This document shows, in pieces, positions 28,701 to 40,478 of a DNA stretch of 64,000 nucleotides. Each line of letters begins with the position of its first letter. The first letter of the stretch is position 1. The notes under the pieces are model-generated. The model had not been told where the DNA came from and did not search any database. It worked only from the letters and a program-made list of their open reading frames with translations. Origin of the DNA: an uncultured Clostridiaceae bacterium (GTDB lineage: Bacteria; Bacillota; Clostridia; TANB77; CAG-508); assembly GCA_948356915.1 (NCBI GenBank), contig CAOJCG010000001.1:186001-250000 (forward strand). The letters run 5' to 3'. Position numbers and translations under genes: made by a program.

Positions 28701-31700
28701 AATTTTAACATTTCCTTCTGCTGTTATTTTATTTAGCTTTGTAGCTCCTCTTTCAAATATAGTTGTATTTCCAGCTATTTTACTTGTTAAGTTATTCGTA
28801 GTTCCTATTGTTGCTCTATTTTGTGCATCTTGTTCATCTATAACTTGTATTTCAAATATAGAACCATTTATTCTATTTAATGTTTGTGAATCTTCAGTTA
28901 TTATTTTTACACTATATTCTTGGTTTTCTGTACCATTTCCTATAGTAACTACCATATGTCTTTTGTTCTTTATGGTTTCTTTTGCTCTAAATGAGTCATC
29001 TTCCATTTTTATTATATTTCCAAAACTATCAAATTTTACAGTTACTGTTATTGGAGTAATTACATCATATCCTACAGGTGCTTGTGTTTCTGTAAATGTA
29101 TATTTTATTGTTTTATTTTGTTTTGATACACCTAAGTCAAAATACAATAATCCATTTATATCTGTTGTGTTATTTGAAGAAGTTGTTACTATTTTTTTAG
29201 TACCTTCTATTACATTTCCTGTATTATCTATTTCCTCTTCTGTTATTTCAAATTGCGCTCCTTGTAATTCATTTTCTGAGTTTATATCATTCTTTTGCAT
29301 TGTAAGTTCTAATTTAGTTTCGTTTTTAAAGGTTACTGTTATTATTCCATGTTCTTCATCAACCTCAACTTTAGCATATTCAGGGTTTGAGTTGTTTTTA
29401 GTTTCTAATTTATATTCTGCTGTTCCTTTTTGTATTTTTATAGTTGCTGAATTATTGTTATCAGCTCTATATCCTGTAGCTATTGTATTTTCTGCAATAT
29501 TTATTGTTATTTCTCCATTTTGAGTTTGATTTGTAATTTTTGCTATACCATTTACATCTGTAGTTAAAGGTCCTTTATTTTCTCCATTTATAGTTACATT
29601 ATATTTAGTTCCTTGTATTCCTAATCCTTCATAGTTCCTATCTTCATTTTTAACTATTAGGTCATATGTATTATCGTTTGGAACTGATAATAAAATGTGT
29701 ACAGGTGTATAATTTACATATTTTATTTGTTTATTTGTTGCTACTTCTACCTTTACATTACTTGGGTTGCTTATTACATCATATAAGTATATAGTTCCAT
29801 CTGAATTATATGTTACTTTTATTTCTACATCTTGTATTTTTCTATAGCTTGGTGCTGCTTCTATTTCTGATATTATGTATGTCACAACTCTATTTTTTTC
29901 TGTTGTTTCTTTAAAATTATCTATTACGTCTACTGCTGTTCCATCTGAATTTGTTACTATATTATCTTTTATAACATCTACTTTTCCTGTTTCTTTTGCT
30001 GTTACTTTAAATTTTACATTAGACATTTTATTTTTATTTAAATCATCATATTTGTAAATTCCTACTTTAACATCTTTTGGTGTATTTGTAATATTTAATT
30101 TTACTTCTTTTGTTCCTATATGTTTGTTTGGATGTATTGTACATACATTTTCACCTTCTATTAGGCTATAATCTTCTAATTTTCCATTACTATTAAAATG
30201 TACTTTAAACCTTATTGTACAGTTGTTTTCATTGTAACCTGCAATTATATTTGTTTGTCTTACTGTATATATTACATCTTCATTTGGATACACTGTTCCT
30301 ATATAAGTTTGCATAATTCCATGTATATCTGTTGTAATTCCCCCTGTTGCTACATCTCCTTTATTATTTTCTATTGCAAATGTCGCACCTGAAAGTTTCA
30401 ATGTTTCATAGAATTTATCTGATAGTTCTATGCTTATATCAAACCTTGGTTTATTTTTAATATTTGCTTCTAGATCAATTTTGTTTATACTGTTTACAGC
30501 TTCATCCACTGGTGCAATTTTTATAAGTTCAAAATATTCGCTTTTGCTCTCTACATTTCTTATACTTCCGTTATTGTTAAACTCTACTAATATATCCATA
30601 TTTTCTATTGGTATATATCCTGCTGGCACTGCTGTTTCAGATAATGTATATTTTACTGTTTTTCCTGCATATACTTTTCCCATTTCACCTTTTGTTCCTG
30701 AAGCTACTGATAAGCTTGCTCCATTGTTAGATAGTACGTCAAATGCTGCATTTAGTTTTTGATTACTATCATAGTAATCTACTTTATTTAATTTTATATT
30801 AAATTTTTTAGAGTATCTAATTGTGACTTGTATATTGTTGTTTTCCCAACTTATATTTATAGCATTTATTGTTTTTACTTGTCCTAAATCATCATATTCA
30901 ACATCTATTGTTGCTAACAAATATTGTGTTGAATTTGAAATATATCTTGGCAAATATGTTTGATATTGAACTGGTACATTTGGTTCTGCATTTTCATATA
31001 TATAAAATCTTCTTACTCTATTATCTTTATTTGTATTTTTGTTTTCTATAAATGAATCTACTTCTGTAGGTGCTACTGCTACTCTTTGTGCTTCTTCTAC
31101 TGAATTTATATTACTATTTGTTATGTAATTTGCTTTATATGTTACACCATAGTATTCATTACCAGTATATGTATGCGTGTAATCATAATGTGGCACAAAA
31201 CGTGGATTTATATATCCTGCACTTACTATTTTTAACCTATCTAATACTAAACCTAGGTAATATTCTTCTGTTTGCTCTGCTGTATTCATTGCTATTTTTT
31301 CTTGTTCTTCTATACTAAGTTGTCTTTTAGTATTCTAGAAGTTATTTTAAAGTTTACTTTTGGTATTACTATATTATTGTCTTCTTCATCTACTTTTAGT
31401 ATATTTAATTTAAGTTCTGGGTTGCTTTTGAATTTTAAATATAGCTTAAAGTTATCTTCTGGATCATTAATTGTTGGTGCTGTTACTTCTAGTACATCGC
31501 TTCTTTTTGTAATATTACTTCCTATAATATAACCGCATTCATTAAATTCTACATCTATTATTGCTTCTATTCCTAGTGTTTGATACCTTGCTGATGGGCT
31601 TATTTCTGTAATAGTGTAAGTTACATGTCTATTGTATCCGCTTTTATCTAATTTTGATATAGCTATTCCGTTTGAATCAGTTATTATTTCTTCTGCTTTT

Positions 31701-34700
31701 GTATTTATATTAGATTCCACTTTATATTTTGTTCCTGCAAGTTTTATATTATTGTCTCTTCTGTCTACATTTTCAATGTTTAATTGTACTTCTGGGTAGC
31801 TTCTTACAATAATATTTACTATACCTTTATCATTTCCGTTATATCCTCTATCTTGCTCACTAGATGGTCTTGTTACTGTTACTTCTATAAAGTCTACATA
31901 TTTATTTACTTCTCTAATATTTTGGTATTTGTTATATTTCTATTTTCATCAAATGTAACTTGTATTTGGAAATCTCCTATACTTGCATAGCCTTCTCCAG
32001 TAACTAATTGTTTAACTGTATATGTTTTAGCCAAATCTGTTTCAAATTTTCCTAATGTTACAGAATCTTCACCTACACTATTTGTTAACATTTCTTGCTT
32101 TTCATCGTCTGCCACACTAATTTCAAATTTTGCATTTGGTATATTTGTTTCATTGTGGAAATATGCTACATTTTTCATAGTAAATGGTACTTTTGGCTCT
32201 GCATCAATTATTATGCTTATTTCTTTTTCATTTATTAATACCTTATGTACTGCATTTGTTTGTTCATCTAATGCTATTACATTGCCCGCACTATCATATG
32301 TTAGTTTTATTTTTTGTTCTGGCACTTCCATGTAATTTTTTATTTCATTTGCATTTGTTTTATTGTATATGTTTGTATTCCATTTGGTATTACATATCCG
32401 ACTTCTAACCTTGTAGTTCCTGTTGCTGGTAAATTTACACTTGGTGTTATTTTATATTTAAAGTTTGTAAGTTCTTTACTGCTTAATTTATCTTGTGTTT
32501 TTATATTTACTATTAGTGGGTCACATGTATCTATATTTACTAATATGTCTATATCATTTCCTTGTATAGTGTTTACCTGATTAATATTCCATATTTCTCC
32601 GAATCCACTTTGTGTTTGGTTTGCAAGTATTGTTTCATTTGCTTTTACATTTCCATTTAAGTCAAATACTATTTTTGTTTCTATTGGATTTACTAATTTT
32701 TCGTAATAATCTGCTACTTGAATTGTGTCCATTGTATATATTACAACATAATCATCTATTTTGTAGTTTGCTCCTATTGTTCCATTTGCTTTTCCATCTT
32801 CACCTGTTGGTCATATGTTCTTTTGTGCACCTTCACTTGTAGATACACTAAATACACAGCCTTGTACTGGACTTAAAAATTTTGCGTCTTGTGCTTTTAG
32901 TCCAATTTTAAATGTATCTGCTTCATAATCAGTTAATTGTAATGTAACATTTAGTTTGTAGCTTCCATCACCCGTAACTATTGGCTGAGTACTTATAATT
33001 TCTGCTCTTGGCTCACTATAACCACTTTCTTCTAATTTACATGTTACTAATCCTTCATTTGCAGAAGTTATTGTTATTACTTCTGTATAATTATTTATAT
33101 TATATCCTATTGGTGCTTCTTTTTCTGTTATTTCTATTGTTGTTCCTTCTGTTACTAGTATTCCTTCTAGTTCTACATTATCTGTTATATTTATATTTTT
33201 TCTTATTAGTTTTGTTCCGTCTGGTCTTATTACAATTATGTCATATTTTGCTCCTGGCAATTTTTCTTTATTCTTATTTACTTTTTGTAAATCTATTGAA
33301 AAGTTTCCTACATCATCAAAATTCGTAAATAAGTCTAGGTACACATCGTTTTCATATGCTACATCTGTTTCTCTAGAACTAAATGTTCTTGATTTTACAA
33401 GTCTATTTCCCCATGTTGCTTCTACATTTGTAATTTCTACTACTCCTGTTTCTTTATTTAACCTAAATGTTAGCTTTACTGTTATATTTGTATTAGGTAT
33501 TACGTTTCCTTCATCATCTATTTCGTTTATTTCTAAGTAATCTACTCTTTCTCCATTATTTAGCTCATTACCTTTTACTTTTATTCCTAATTGTTCAAAA
33601 TATCCATTTTGGTCTGTTATATAGTAGTCTCTTTGGCTTACTACATTTCCATCTTCGTCTAATATGTCACGCACTTCATCTAATTTTTTTCCATCTGCTC
33701 TTAATAATGTGTCTGAACTTAGTTTTACTTTTGTTCCTTCTATTAAGAAATCATTTGTGTCCATTTTATTTATGTATAAATTTAGTATTGTGTTTGCACC
33801 TGTTTTAGTAGTATTTATATCATGATAAATAATATCATTTTCTACTTTTTCTGTTCCTATGTATTGATTATTTGTTGGGTCATATACATTTGGACCACTA
33901 TTTATTATATTGTATCCGTTGTCTGACTTTTCTAATTCTATTATTTGAGTTGTTGGTGTTTTAATATATCCTTTTTCTGTTGCTGTTTGAGTAACCTTTA
34001 TCGTAATATTTTGTCCTCCACCAACTATTCTTGTTATGTAGTTACCACTTGCATTTGTTAGTTTTCCTGATAAATATTTTACTTCTTCCCCATCTGCTTC
34101 CATTAATATGCTGTATTTTCCATTAGCTAAGCCTTTATTAGTGCTTTCATCTAATAAAGATATTTTAAAATTATATGAATATGTAGGGTCTACGTCTAAG
34201 CTTAGTTCTACTTTTGCAGTGTCATATACAATTTCTTCTTCATGTTCTTGCTCAAAGCTTACATTTAATGTTGGTACTGTTTGGCTTATTTTGTTTGCTA
34301 AAACTATATGTCTATTTCCATTATATTGCACCTTTATTACTCCTAGCTGTGGTATAGCCTGTTCTATATAGCCACTTGGGACTCCCTTTACTAAACTAAT
34401 TTCATATTCATAGGTTCCTGCATTTTCATTTGGAAGTATGAAATTTGCTATACCTTCCCTATTTGTTTCACCATATATTTTGCTTTCACTACCTACTTTA
34501 TTTATTGCTAGTGCCACTCTTCCAATGTTTACATCTTTTTCGTTTTCATCTATTAAATGTACTTGAATTCTATTTTGTTCACTTGTCAATTTGCTTTTTA
34601 AGTTTACTATTACTGTGTTATTGTCACTATCTGCTATAGCCTCTAATTCTACTGGTGTTTTATTCGATATGTATTGTACTGTTCCATTTTTTCTTAAGAA

Positions 34701-35800
34701 AGTTATATCTTTTACAATTCTATCTTTCATATATCCTGCTCTTGGACTTACTTCTGTTATTTTTAGGTTTATATACCCAGTTCCTGGAATACTTATATTT
34801 ATTTGTCCATTATCATCTGTTATATATGAACTTAGTAGTGTTTTCACTTGATCTCCTGCTGTTGTTGTTCTTGTAACTAATATGTCGTATATTGCTCCAA
34901 ATAATTTTTCATCACTATACTCATCACTCAAGTTTATAGTTAGATTGAACTCATCTTCTTTTAATGGTGAATTTCCAACTATTACTTTTGTTTTTGCTCT
35001 ATTTATTAGCTCTGTTTTAACATCTTCATTATATATATGGTCTATTTTTGTTACTTTTCCATTTTCAAATGTTACTATTAGTATAACAACTCCCATACTG
35101 TCATATCCTTCTTGCTCAGTCATTTGTGTTAATACATATTGGTACGAACCATCTTTTGTCATTACTGCTGGTTTGAATGTTAGTTTTCCATTCTCCCCCG
35201 ATGTTCCATACAATGCTTCCATTTCATATTTACTATTTAATTTTGGTTGTATTAACCTATATTCAATATTTCCTAATTTAATATTAGAGTCTGCTAAGTC
35301 TATAGTTTCTACTTCCATAGTGTATGTTTCTACTAATATTGGCAATAAAACTGTTACATTTCTTTCTATTACATAAATTTCTGGTGCTCTATTATCAGAT
35401 TCTGCCCATATTGTTCCTACCCCTTTAGGATCATTATGCACTATAACAGTAGTTGCCCCTGTCTCTTGGTAACCAAATTGATTAACTATTGGTTTTATTT
35501 CAAATTTAATGTCTCCTAATGTTTTTAAATTGTCTATTAATATTCTTCCTTTTTTATCTGTTTCTAATGTTTCGTCAAATATTGTTTCTATTATATCGTT
35601 TCCATTTTCATCTTGACCTACTACTGTTGTTTCTATTACTTTTATTTTCATTTCTTCTATAGGTACGCTATCACTTTTTTCACTAACAGCCTTTATAGTT
35701 AGACTATATTTATTGCATATTACATATGTAGGTGATTTTTCCATTTCATATGTATGGTTTTGTAAGTTTATATCTGTATATTCTACATATTTTATATTTA
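25756..35800 (-). pseudogene. Decayed paralogue of the giant Cna-B adhesin
   Basis: This stretch is collinear with the giant adhesin over most of its length but is broken in several ways. The vWA domain and signal region are missing: homology begins at the equivalent of residue about 350, directly after a copy of the adhesin promoter. At about 32813 a TGA replaces a sense codon (AQKNI-stop-PTGED versus AQKKFSPTDKD). At about 32335-32350 bases are missing (IKQ then frame change). At about 31920 and 31310 further single-step frame changes occur. After LDRLKI (about 31225) a long segment is deleted, and another is lost near 30870. The dockerin end (to 25756) is out of frame because of a deletion near 25890. 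The longest surviving piece is 25875-31289. No lesion is at a CGG codon, unlike the five recoding candidates. Confidence 0.9.
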
Positions 35801-35902
35801 TATTATAATTAGTTTACAAAAAGCTATCTTTTTCGACTTTTGTCAGCGGATAGTAGACTTTGCGTTTTTCTTATATTAAAATAAAATTAAGTTTTACATT
35901 AT

Positions 35903-35931
35903 AAAGGGTTGCTTTTTAGTAGCAACCCTTT
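35903..35931. terminator. Hairpin, probable terminator
   Basis: AAAGGGTTGCT / AGCAACCCTTT with a 7-base loop, located between the coat-protein pair and the pseudogene promoter copy. T-runs are short on both strands. The remaining bases 35932-36037 show no gene. Confidence 0.6.
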
Positions 35932-36037
35932 AAATTTACTTTTTGTATCTATTTATTAAGAAATCTATAATATCAATAATTTCTATAGCTTGTATTCTTT
36001 AGTGTATATATTTTATTCTTTTAATTTCACTTTATTT

Positions 36038-36281
36038 TTATTGTAATTCATTTTTTACTGTTTGTATCTCTGTTACAGTTGCTTGTCCCGCTGGTTTATA
36101 GTATCCTTTTGCTCCAGCTACTTTAAATAGTTCATATTGAAAGCTCTCATCATTATTTCTTATTTGTTGAATAGTTTGCCTTAGTCCGTATATTTTCCGT
36201 TTCCGATATAGCCATTTGATATGTTGTAAGACTTGCTTTTACACTACTTAAAATATCATTTACCATTGTTTTTTCATCCAT
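36038..36281 (-). CDS. CotF-like spore coat protein, interrupted by a +1 shift at CGG
   Basis: Too short in either frame to stand out. Reading from ATG at 36281 (AGGGGTG upstream) gives MDEKTMVNDILSSVKASLTT and continues to ETENI, then CGG ACT AAG and a stop twelve codons later. The +1 frame from the GG reads GLRQTIQQIRNNDESFQYEL and ends with GYYKPAGQATVTEIQTVKNE. Together the 80 residues match the compact CotF family (short helical bundle, MVNDxL start, LRQTxQQIRN, GYYKPA end), with correct spacing only if one base is skipped. The protein would be deposited on the forespore coat. It follows the 62-residue coat-like gene at 36421-36609, probably in one transcript. Confidence 0.85.
36186..36188 (-). 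other. CGG +1 recoding site in the cotF-like gene
   Basis: Zero frame AAT ATA CGG ACT; restored frame ATA (C) GGA CTA AGG CAA. The quadruplet is CGGA. Confidence 0.75.
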
Positions 36282-36298
36282 ATATTTCACCCCTTTTT

Positions 36299-36340
36299 TC
36301 ATTGTCCATTGGAGACGTTTCATTTTTTGTATAACATCAC
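36299..36340. repeat. Partial GGGGACGTTT/TGTCACTTTT-family repeat
   Basis: CATTGTCCATTGGAGACGTTTC followed by a degenerate ATCACTTT, in the spacer between the two coat genes. Better copies lie at 46693, 47931 and 54209. Confidence 0.45.
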
Positions 36341-36420
36341 TTTAGTATAACGCTTATTTTTTATTTTAATATTCCTTTTTTGGTGTAATGTACCCTTTTT
36401 TGAAACTTTATTTTATAGTT

Positions 36421-36609
36421 TTAGTTATTTAAAAATGACATTAACTTTTGTTTTGTGTTTAGCGCATCTTGTGCCGATTTTGTGAACATTTGCTTTATTT
36501 GAGGGTCTACTGCTTGTGATGCATAAGTATTTAATTTTTGATATGAGGTTTCATTAGCTCCTATTAAATGTCGTAAGTTTTGTAATTCTACTTGCGTTAA
36601 GTTCGCCAT
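36421..36609 (-). CDS. Small spore-coat-like protein (62 residues)
   Basis: A helical 62-residue protein beginning MANLTQVELQNLRHLIGANE and containing KMFT-like QIKQMFTKSAQDA; the pattern of LRHLIGxxE, Y..QxVDPQIKQMF and a C-terminal KLMSFL is that of the small ferritin-fold coat proteins that accompany CotF in Clostridia. Start ATG at 36609 has AGGAAGG upstream. It lies 139 bases upstream of the cotF-like gene, on the same strand, and the pair most likely belongs to the sporulation regulon. Family assignment is from memory of the motif, hence moderate confidence. Confidence 0.75.
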   Translation of the reverse strand: MANLTQVELQNLRHLIGANETSYQKLNTYASQAVDPQIKQMFTKSAQDALNTKQKLMSFLNN

Positions 36610-36695
36610 ATTTATCCTTCCTTTCCTTTTTTCGCATTTTACTTTTATTATGAACTTATTTTTTATTTTTATACAGAAAATAATTTTTCCTATTC

Positions 36696-36730
36696 AACGA
36701 AAAAAGGTGGATAATCCACCCTTGTTCGTT
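36696..36730 (-). terminator. Terminator of pcrA
   Basis: Imperfect hairpin AACGAAAAAAGGTGGAT / TCCACCCTTGTTCGTT just after the helicase stop codon on the minus strand. Confidence 0.7.
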
Positions 36731-36736
36731 AAATTT

Positions 36737-39073
36737 TTATATTATTTCTAATCCTGCAAATTTTGCCATTAATCTTTTATGTCCTACTTTGTCAAAGTTT
36801 ATATCTACCTTTAGGTCTTCTCCTTCACGCTCTACGTAGTTTATTGTTCCTTCTCCAAATTTCTTATGATATACCCTTTGACCAGATTTATAGTTCGATA
36901 CATCTCCTTCAGTTTTTGGCTTATTCATATTATTTAGGAAACTTTCAGCAGTTCTAAATGCAAATGAATTCTTGGTATCCACATTTTTTGCATTATTTGT
37001 GGATAACTTTGTTATACTTCCTGCTACTTCTTTATGGCTTCCTGCCACTTCATCAAATTTATATGTTTTAACTTTTCCAGCATAATTTGTTCCATAACTC
37101 CAGCCATAGTTTGAGTCTTTAAACTCTTCTTCTTTTGAACCTTTTATTTTTTCATAGCCTTCTAATAGTTCTTCTGGAATTTCTGCTATAAACCTTGATA
37201 TTGCATTATAACTTGTTGAACCAAATATTGTTCTATGCTTTGCATTTGTTAGGTATAAGTGTTCTTTTGCTCTTGTTATTCCAACATAAAATAAACGTCT
37301 TTCTTCTTCTAATTCTTTTGGTTCTCCTAGCACTTTATATCCTGGGAATATTCCTTCTTCCATTCCTACTAAAAATACAGCTGGGAACTCTAACCCCTTT
37401 GCACTATGAAGTGTCATAAGTGTAACCATTTCTTCTGTTTCCTCTAGGTTATCTATATCAGAAGACAATGTTATTCCTTCTAGGAAATTATTTAATGTAT
37501 TTTCCGCTTCTTGCTCTTCAAATTCTATTGCTACTGTCATAAGTTCTTCTAAGTTTTGTATTCTTGTTTCTGCTTCTATAGTATTTTCAAGTTCTAATGC
37601 TTTTGTATAACCAGATTTTTTCATTGTTTCACTTAGTAGTTCTGATACTGAAAGCTCTTCTTTTTTTGCTCTTAGCTCTTCTATTAAGTTTATGAATTCT
37701 CTTGAATTTGCAAACACTCTATTTAACTCGTATTTATCAGCTTCTTTTATTATTTCATACATGGAAATTCCTGTTTTATCTGATATTTCACTAATTTTGT
37801 CTAAACTTGTTTTTCCTATTCCACGTTTTGGCTCATTTATAATTCTTTTTAGAGATAAGTTATCTGCTGTATTTGCAATTAGTCTTAAATAGCAAAGTGC
37901 ATCTTTTATTTCTTTTCTTTCGTAGAACTTAAGGCCACCTATTACTTTGTATGGAATTCCTTCTCTATTTAAAATGTCTTCTATTGCCCTTGATTGTGTG
38001 TTCATTCTGTATAACACTGCGAAATCGGAATATTTGTAGTATTCCTCTGTTTTTAAATGGTTTATTTGCTCTACAATGTACCTTGCTTCATCATATTCGT
38101 CATCACCTTGGTATATTTCTGGAAGATTTCCCTCTTCGTTTTCTGTCCATAATTTTTTATCATATTTATTTTCATTATTTTTTATAACTGCATTTGCCGC
38201 TTTTAGAATATTTCCAGTACATCTGTAGTTTTGCTCTAGTTTAATTATTGTAGTTCCTGGAAAGTCTTTTTCAAAGTTTAGTATGTTTGAAATATCTGCT
38301 CCTCGAAAACTATAAATCCCCTGGTCATTATCACCAACTACTGTTATATTCCCATATCTTGATGCTAATATTGATACTAATGTAAATTGTGCTTTGTTTG
38401 TGTCTTGGTATTCGTCTACTAATACATATTTGAATTTATCTGTATAGTATTCTAGTACATCTGAATTTTCTGTTAATATTTTTATCGTATAATTTATAAT
38501 ATCATCAAAATCAATAGCATTATTTTCTTTTAAACGCTTTTGATATAATTCATATATTTCTGCTATTTTGCTTTTTCTATAGTCTCCTGCATATTTTACA
38601 CTATATGCTTTTGGCTCTAACATTTCATTTTTTGCATTACTAATTTCAGATAATACACTTCTATCTGTAAATAGCTTATCATCTATATTTAAAGATTTTA
38701 GACATTCTTTTATTAAGGTTCTTTGGTCAGATGTATCAAATATTATAAATGAAGAGTCAAACCCTATTCTATCTATAAATTTTCTTAAGATACGTACACA
38801 TATTGAGTGGAATGTACCCATCCATAAGTCTTTTGCACTATCACCTACTAACTTTTCTATTCTTTCTTTCATTTCATTTGCTGCTTTATTTGTAAATGTT
38901 ATTGCTAGTATGTTCCATGGTAATACATTTTTTTCGCTCATTAAATATGCTATTTTATGTGTTAATACTTTTGTTTTACCACTTCCTGCACCTGCTATTA
39001 CTAGGCATGGACCTTCTGTTTGTAATACTGCTTCTTTTTGTTTATTATTTAATCCTTCTATTAATTCTTGCAC
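36737..39073 (-). CDS. pcrA: ATP-dependent DNA helicase PcrA/UvrD
   Basis: A 778-residue superfamily 1A 3'-5' helicase acting in excision repair and replication-fork maintenance. Motifs appear in order: Q-motif region LNNKQKEAV, Walker A GAGSGKT, TFTNKAANEM, DEYQDTN (Walker B), GDNDQGIYSFRGAD, QNYRC, VTLMTLHSAKGLEFP and LFYVGITRAKEHLYL, with the Tudor-like C-terminal tail VYHKKFGEGTI. The frame is open to 39160, but the upstream 29 codons lie in a repeat (PLAKGGEAY). A GTG at 39073 preceded by AGAGGA starts the conserved sequence, so I use it. Length is typical. No in-frame CGG is present. Confidence 0.97.
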   Translation of the reverse strand: MQELIEGLNNKQKEAVLQTEGPCLVIAGAGSGKTKVLTHKIAYLMSEKNVLPWNILAITFTNKAANEMKERIEKLVGDSAKDLWMGTFHSICVRILRKFIDRIGFDSSFIIFDTSDQRTLIKECLKSLNIDDKLFTDRSVLSEISNAKNEMLEPKAYSVKYAGDYRKSKIAEIYELYQKRLKENNAIDFDDIINYTIKILTENSDVLEYYTDKFKYVLVDEYQDTNKAQFTLVSILASRYGNITVVGDNDQGIYSFRGADISNILNFEKDFPGTTIIKLEQNYRCTGNILKAANAVIKNNENKYDKKLWTENEEGNLPEIYQGDDEYDEARYIVEQINHLKTEEYYKYSDFAVLYRMNTQSRAIEDILNREGIPYKVIGGLKFYERKEIKDALCYLRLIANTADNLSLKRIINEPKRGIGKTSLDKISEISDKTGISMYEIIKEADKYELNRVFANSREFINLIEELRAKKEELSVSELLSETMKKSGYTKALELENTIEAETRIQNLEELMTVAIEFEEQEAENTLNNFLEGITLSSDIDNLEETEEMVTLMTLHSAKGLEFPAVFLVGMEEGIFPGYKVLGEPKELEEERRLFYVGITRAKEHLYLTNAKHRTIFGSTSYNAISRFIAEIPEELLEGYEKIKGSKEEEFKDSNYGWSYGTNYAGKVKTYKFDEVAGSHKEVAGSITKLSTNNAKNVDTKNSFAFRTAESFLNNMNKPKTEGDVSNYKSGQRVYHKKFGEGTINYVEREGEDLKVDINFDKVGHKRLMAKFAGLEII

Positions 39074-39342
39074 TTTTATTTCCTCTTTTCTATCATATGC
39101 CTCACCCCCTTTTGCCAAAGGCAAAGCACATCTATTTATTTTCCATTTTCTATAATTCATAGTCTATACTATTTTCTACTAGTTGTCTAGCGAACATTTC
39201 AAAAAAGCTTTAAAGTTTTTTTGAAATGTTTTTATACAAATTTTTTTAGTACATGTTAAATTATTCTTCATAACCCTTGATTTTATATATTTCTAATGTT
39301 GCTACTCTATAACTTGAAATAGTGTACTTTCTTGGTATATAA

Positions 39343-39380
39343 AAAACAAGCTATTAGATATAACTCTAAAAGCTTGTTTT
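39343..39380 (-). terminator. Terminator of the epimerase gene
   Basis: AAAACAAGCT / AGCTTGTTTT with an 18-base AT-rich loop, just after the epimerase stop. The preceding 39174-39342 holds the pcrA upstream region and no gene. Confidence 0.65.
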
Positions 39381-39391
39381 CTTATTACTTA

Positions 39392-40291
39392 TTAAAAACA
39401 GTTATATGTTTTTTTCATTCCTTCTAATAAACTCGTATACCTTATGCCTAATTCCTTTTCTGCTCTAGTTCCAACATATAATTCGTTTTCTTCTTGTGTC
39501 ACTGGAAATGGTAAGTATACTTTTTTCTCTTTTGCTTCATTCAATGCTTGTTGCACACTTATTGGCTCAAGTGTTACTGGTATTTCTGCAATTTCAGTTA
39601 AAGTATTCATAATATTTGCATAGTTAATAGCTTCTGAACATATGTTATATGCATGAGATGGTGTTTTTCCACATGCTAGTAATGTTGCTTGTGCGACATC
39701 TTTAACATAAACCATCTGGAATTTAGCTTTAGCGTCTTCTGGGTATTTTATAGTTATGCCATATAATACCATTTTAATAAAGTTCTCCAGCCTTTTTGTA
39801 TAGTCATTTGGTCCATATATAATAGATGGTCTAATTATCGTATAGTCTATTCCTTTTTTATTACATATTTCTACTAGCTCCTTTTCTAAACAAATTTTTT
39901 TATAGATATACTCTCCCTTTTCTCCGCTATATCGCGTTTTAGATATGGGGGTATTTTCATCTTTTATGTACCCTACTTGCCTTTCATACACATCAACTGT
40001 ACTTATAAAAACGTACTTATTAGTTAACTTTGGCAATCCCTTCATGTTTTCTAAAATTAATTTGATATCTCCTTGGTCATATGCACAAAAATCTACTATT
40101 GCATCATAATATTGTGCTGGTATACTTTGTAGAGCACTTGCATCTTTTCTGTCTACCTGAAACTCTGTTACACCATACCGCTTCATAGAAAATGTTCCTC
40201 TGTTAATTAATGTTAGTTCATGCTCTTTACTTGCAATAAGTGTAAATGCTCCTCCTAAAAAATAACTTCCACCAATTACTAAAATCTTCAT
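39392..40291 (-). CDS. NAD-dependent epimerase/dehydratase family (extended SDR) protein
   Basis: A 299-residue Rossmann-fold protein. The N-terminal nucleotide-binding motif is GGSYFLGG, followed by LINRG, VDFCAYDQGD, FISTVDVYE, the catalytic-type YIYKK and IRPSIIYGPNDY, and NICSEAINY near the C-terminus. It resembles the SDR subgroup related to sugar epimerases and CSP41-like proteins; the substrate cannot be told. Start ATG at 40291 has AAAGGAGGAAAAAG upstream. It is a single gene with its own terminator. It contains the one in-frame CGG I find in an otherwise intact gene (codon 38, 40180-40178, in SMKRYGV). Shifting +1 there would hit a stop within four codons, so here CGG must be read as an amino acid. 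Confidence 0.85.
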   Translation of the reverse strand: MKILVIGGSYFLGGAFTLIASKEHELTLINRGTFSMKRYGVTEFQVDRKDASALQSIPAQYYDAIVDFCAYDQGDIKLILENMKGLPKLTNKYVFISTVDVYERQVGYIKDENTPISKTRYSGEKGEYIYKKICLEKELVEICNKKGIDYTIIRPSIIYGPNDYTKRLENFIKMVLYGITIKYPEDAKAKFQMVYVKDVAQATLLACGKTPSHAYNICSEAINYANIMNTLTEIAEIPVTLEPISVQQALNEAKEKKVYLPFPVTQEENELYVGTRAEKELGIRYTSLLEGMKKTYNCF

Positions 40292-40478
40292 ACGCTTTTT
40301 CCTCCTTTAAAACACTCGTTTTTAAGAAACCTATATTTATTAGCTTTATAAGTATATCACCATTTTGTTTGTTTTTCAATATTATGTATAACAATTTTTT
40401 TAATATTTTGTTTTCGTAGTAGTTACATATTTTGTATAATAAATTCTAAATATTTAATATTAATGATTACAATTCACA

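Noticed and set aside
32811..32816. In-frame TGA in the adhesin paralogue as possible selenocysteine or tryptophan recoding
   Set aside because: The paralogue has Ser at this position, the same copy carries several frame changes and deletions, and other genes use TGA as stop (e.g. the codon after the CGG in the glycosyltransferase zero frame is not needed as sense). Simple nonsense mutation is enough.
39073..39160. Longer start of pcrA at 39160
   Set aside because: The extension lies in a repeat (PLAKGGEAY) and a GTG with AGAGGA starts at the conserved sequence.
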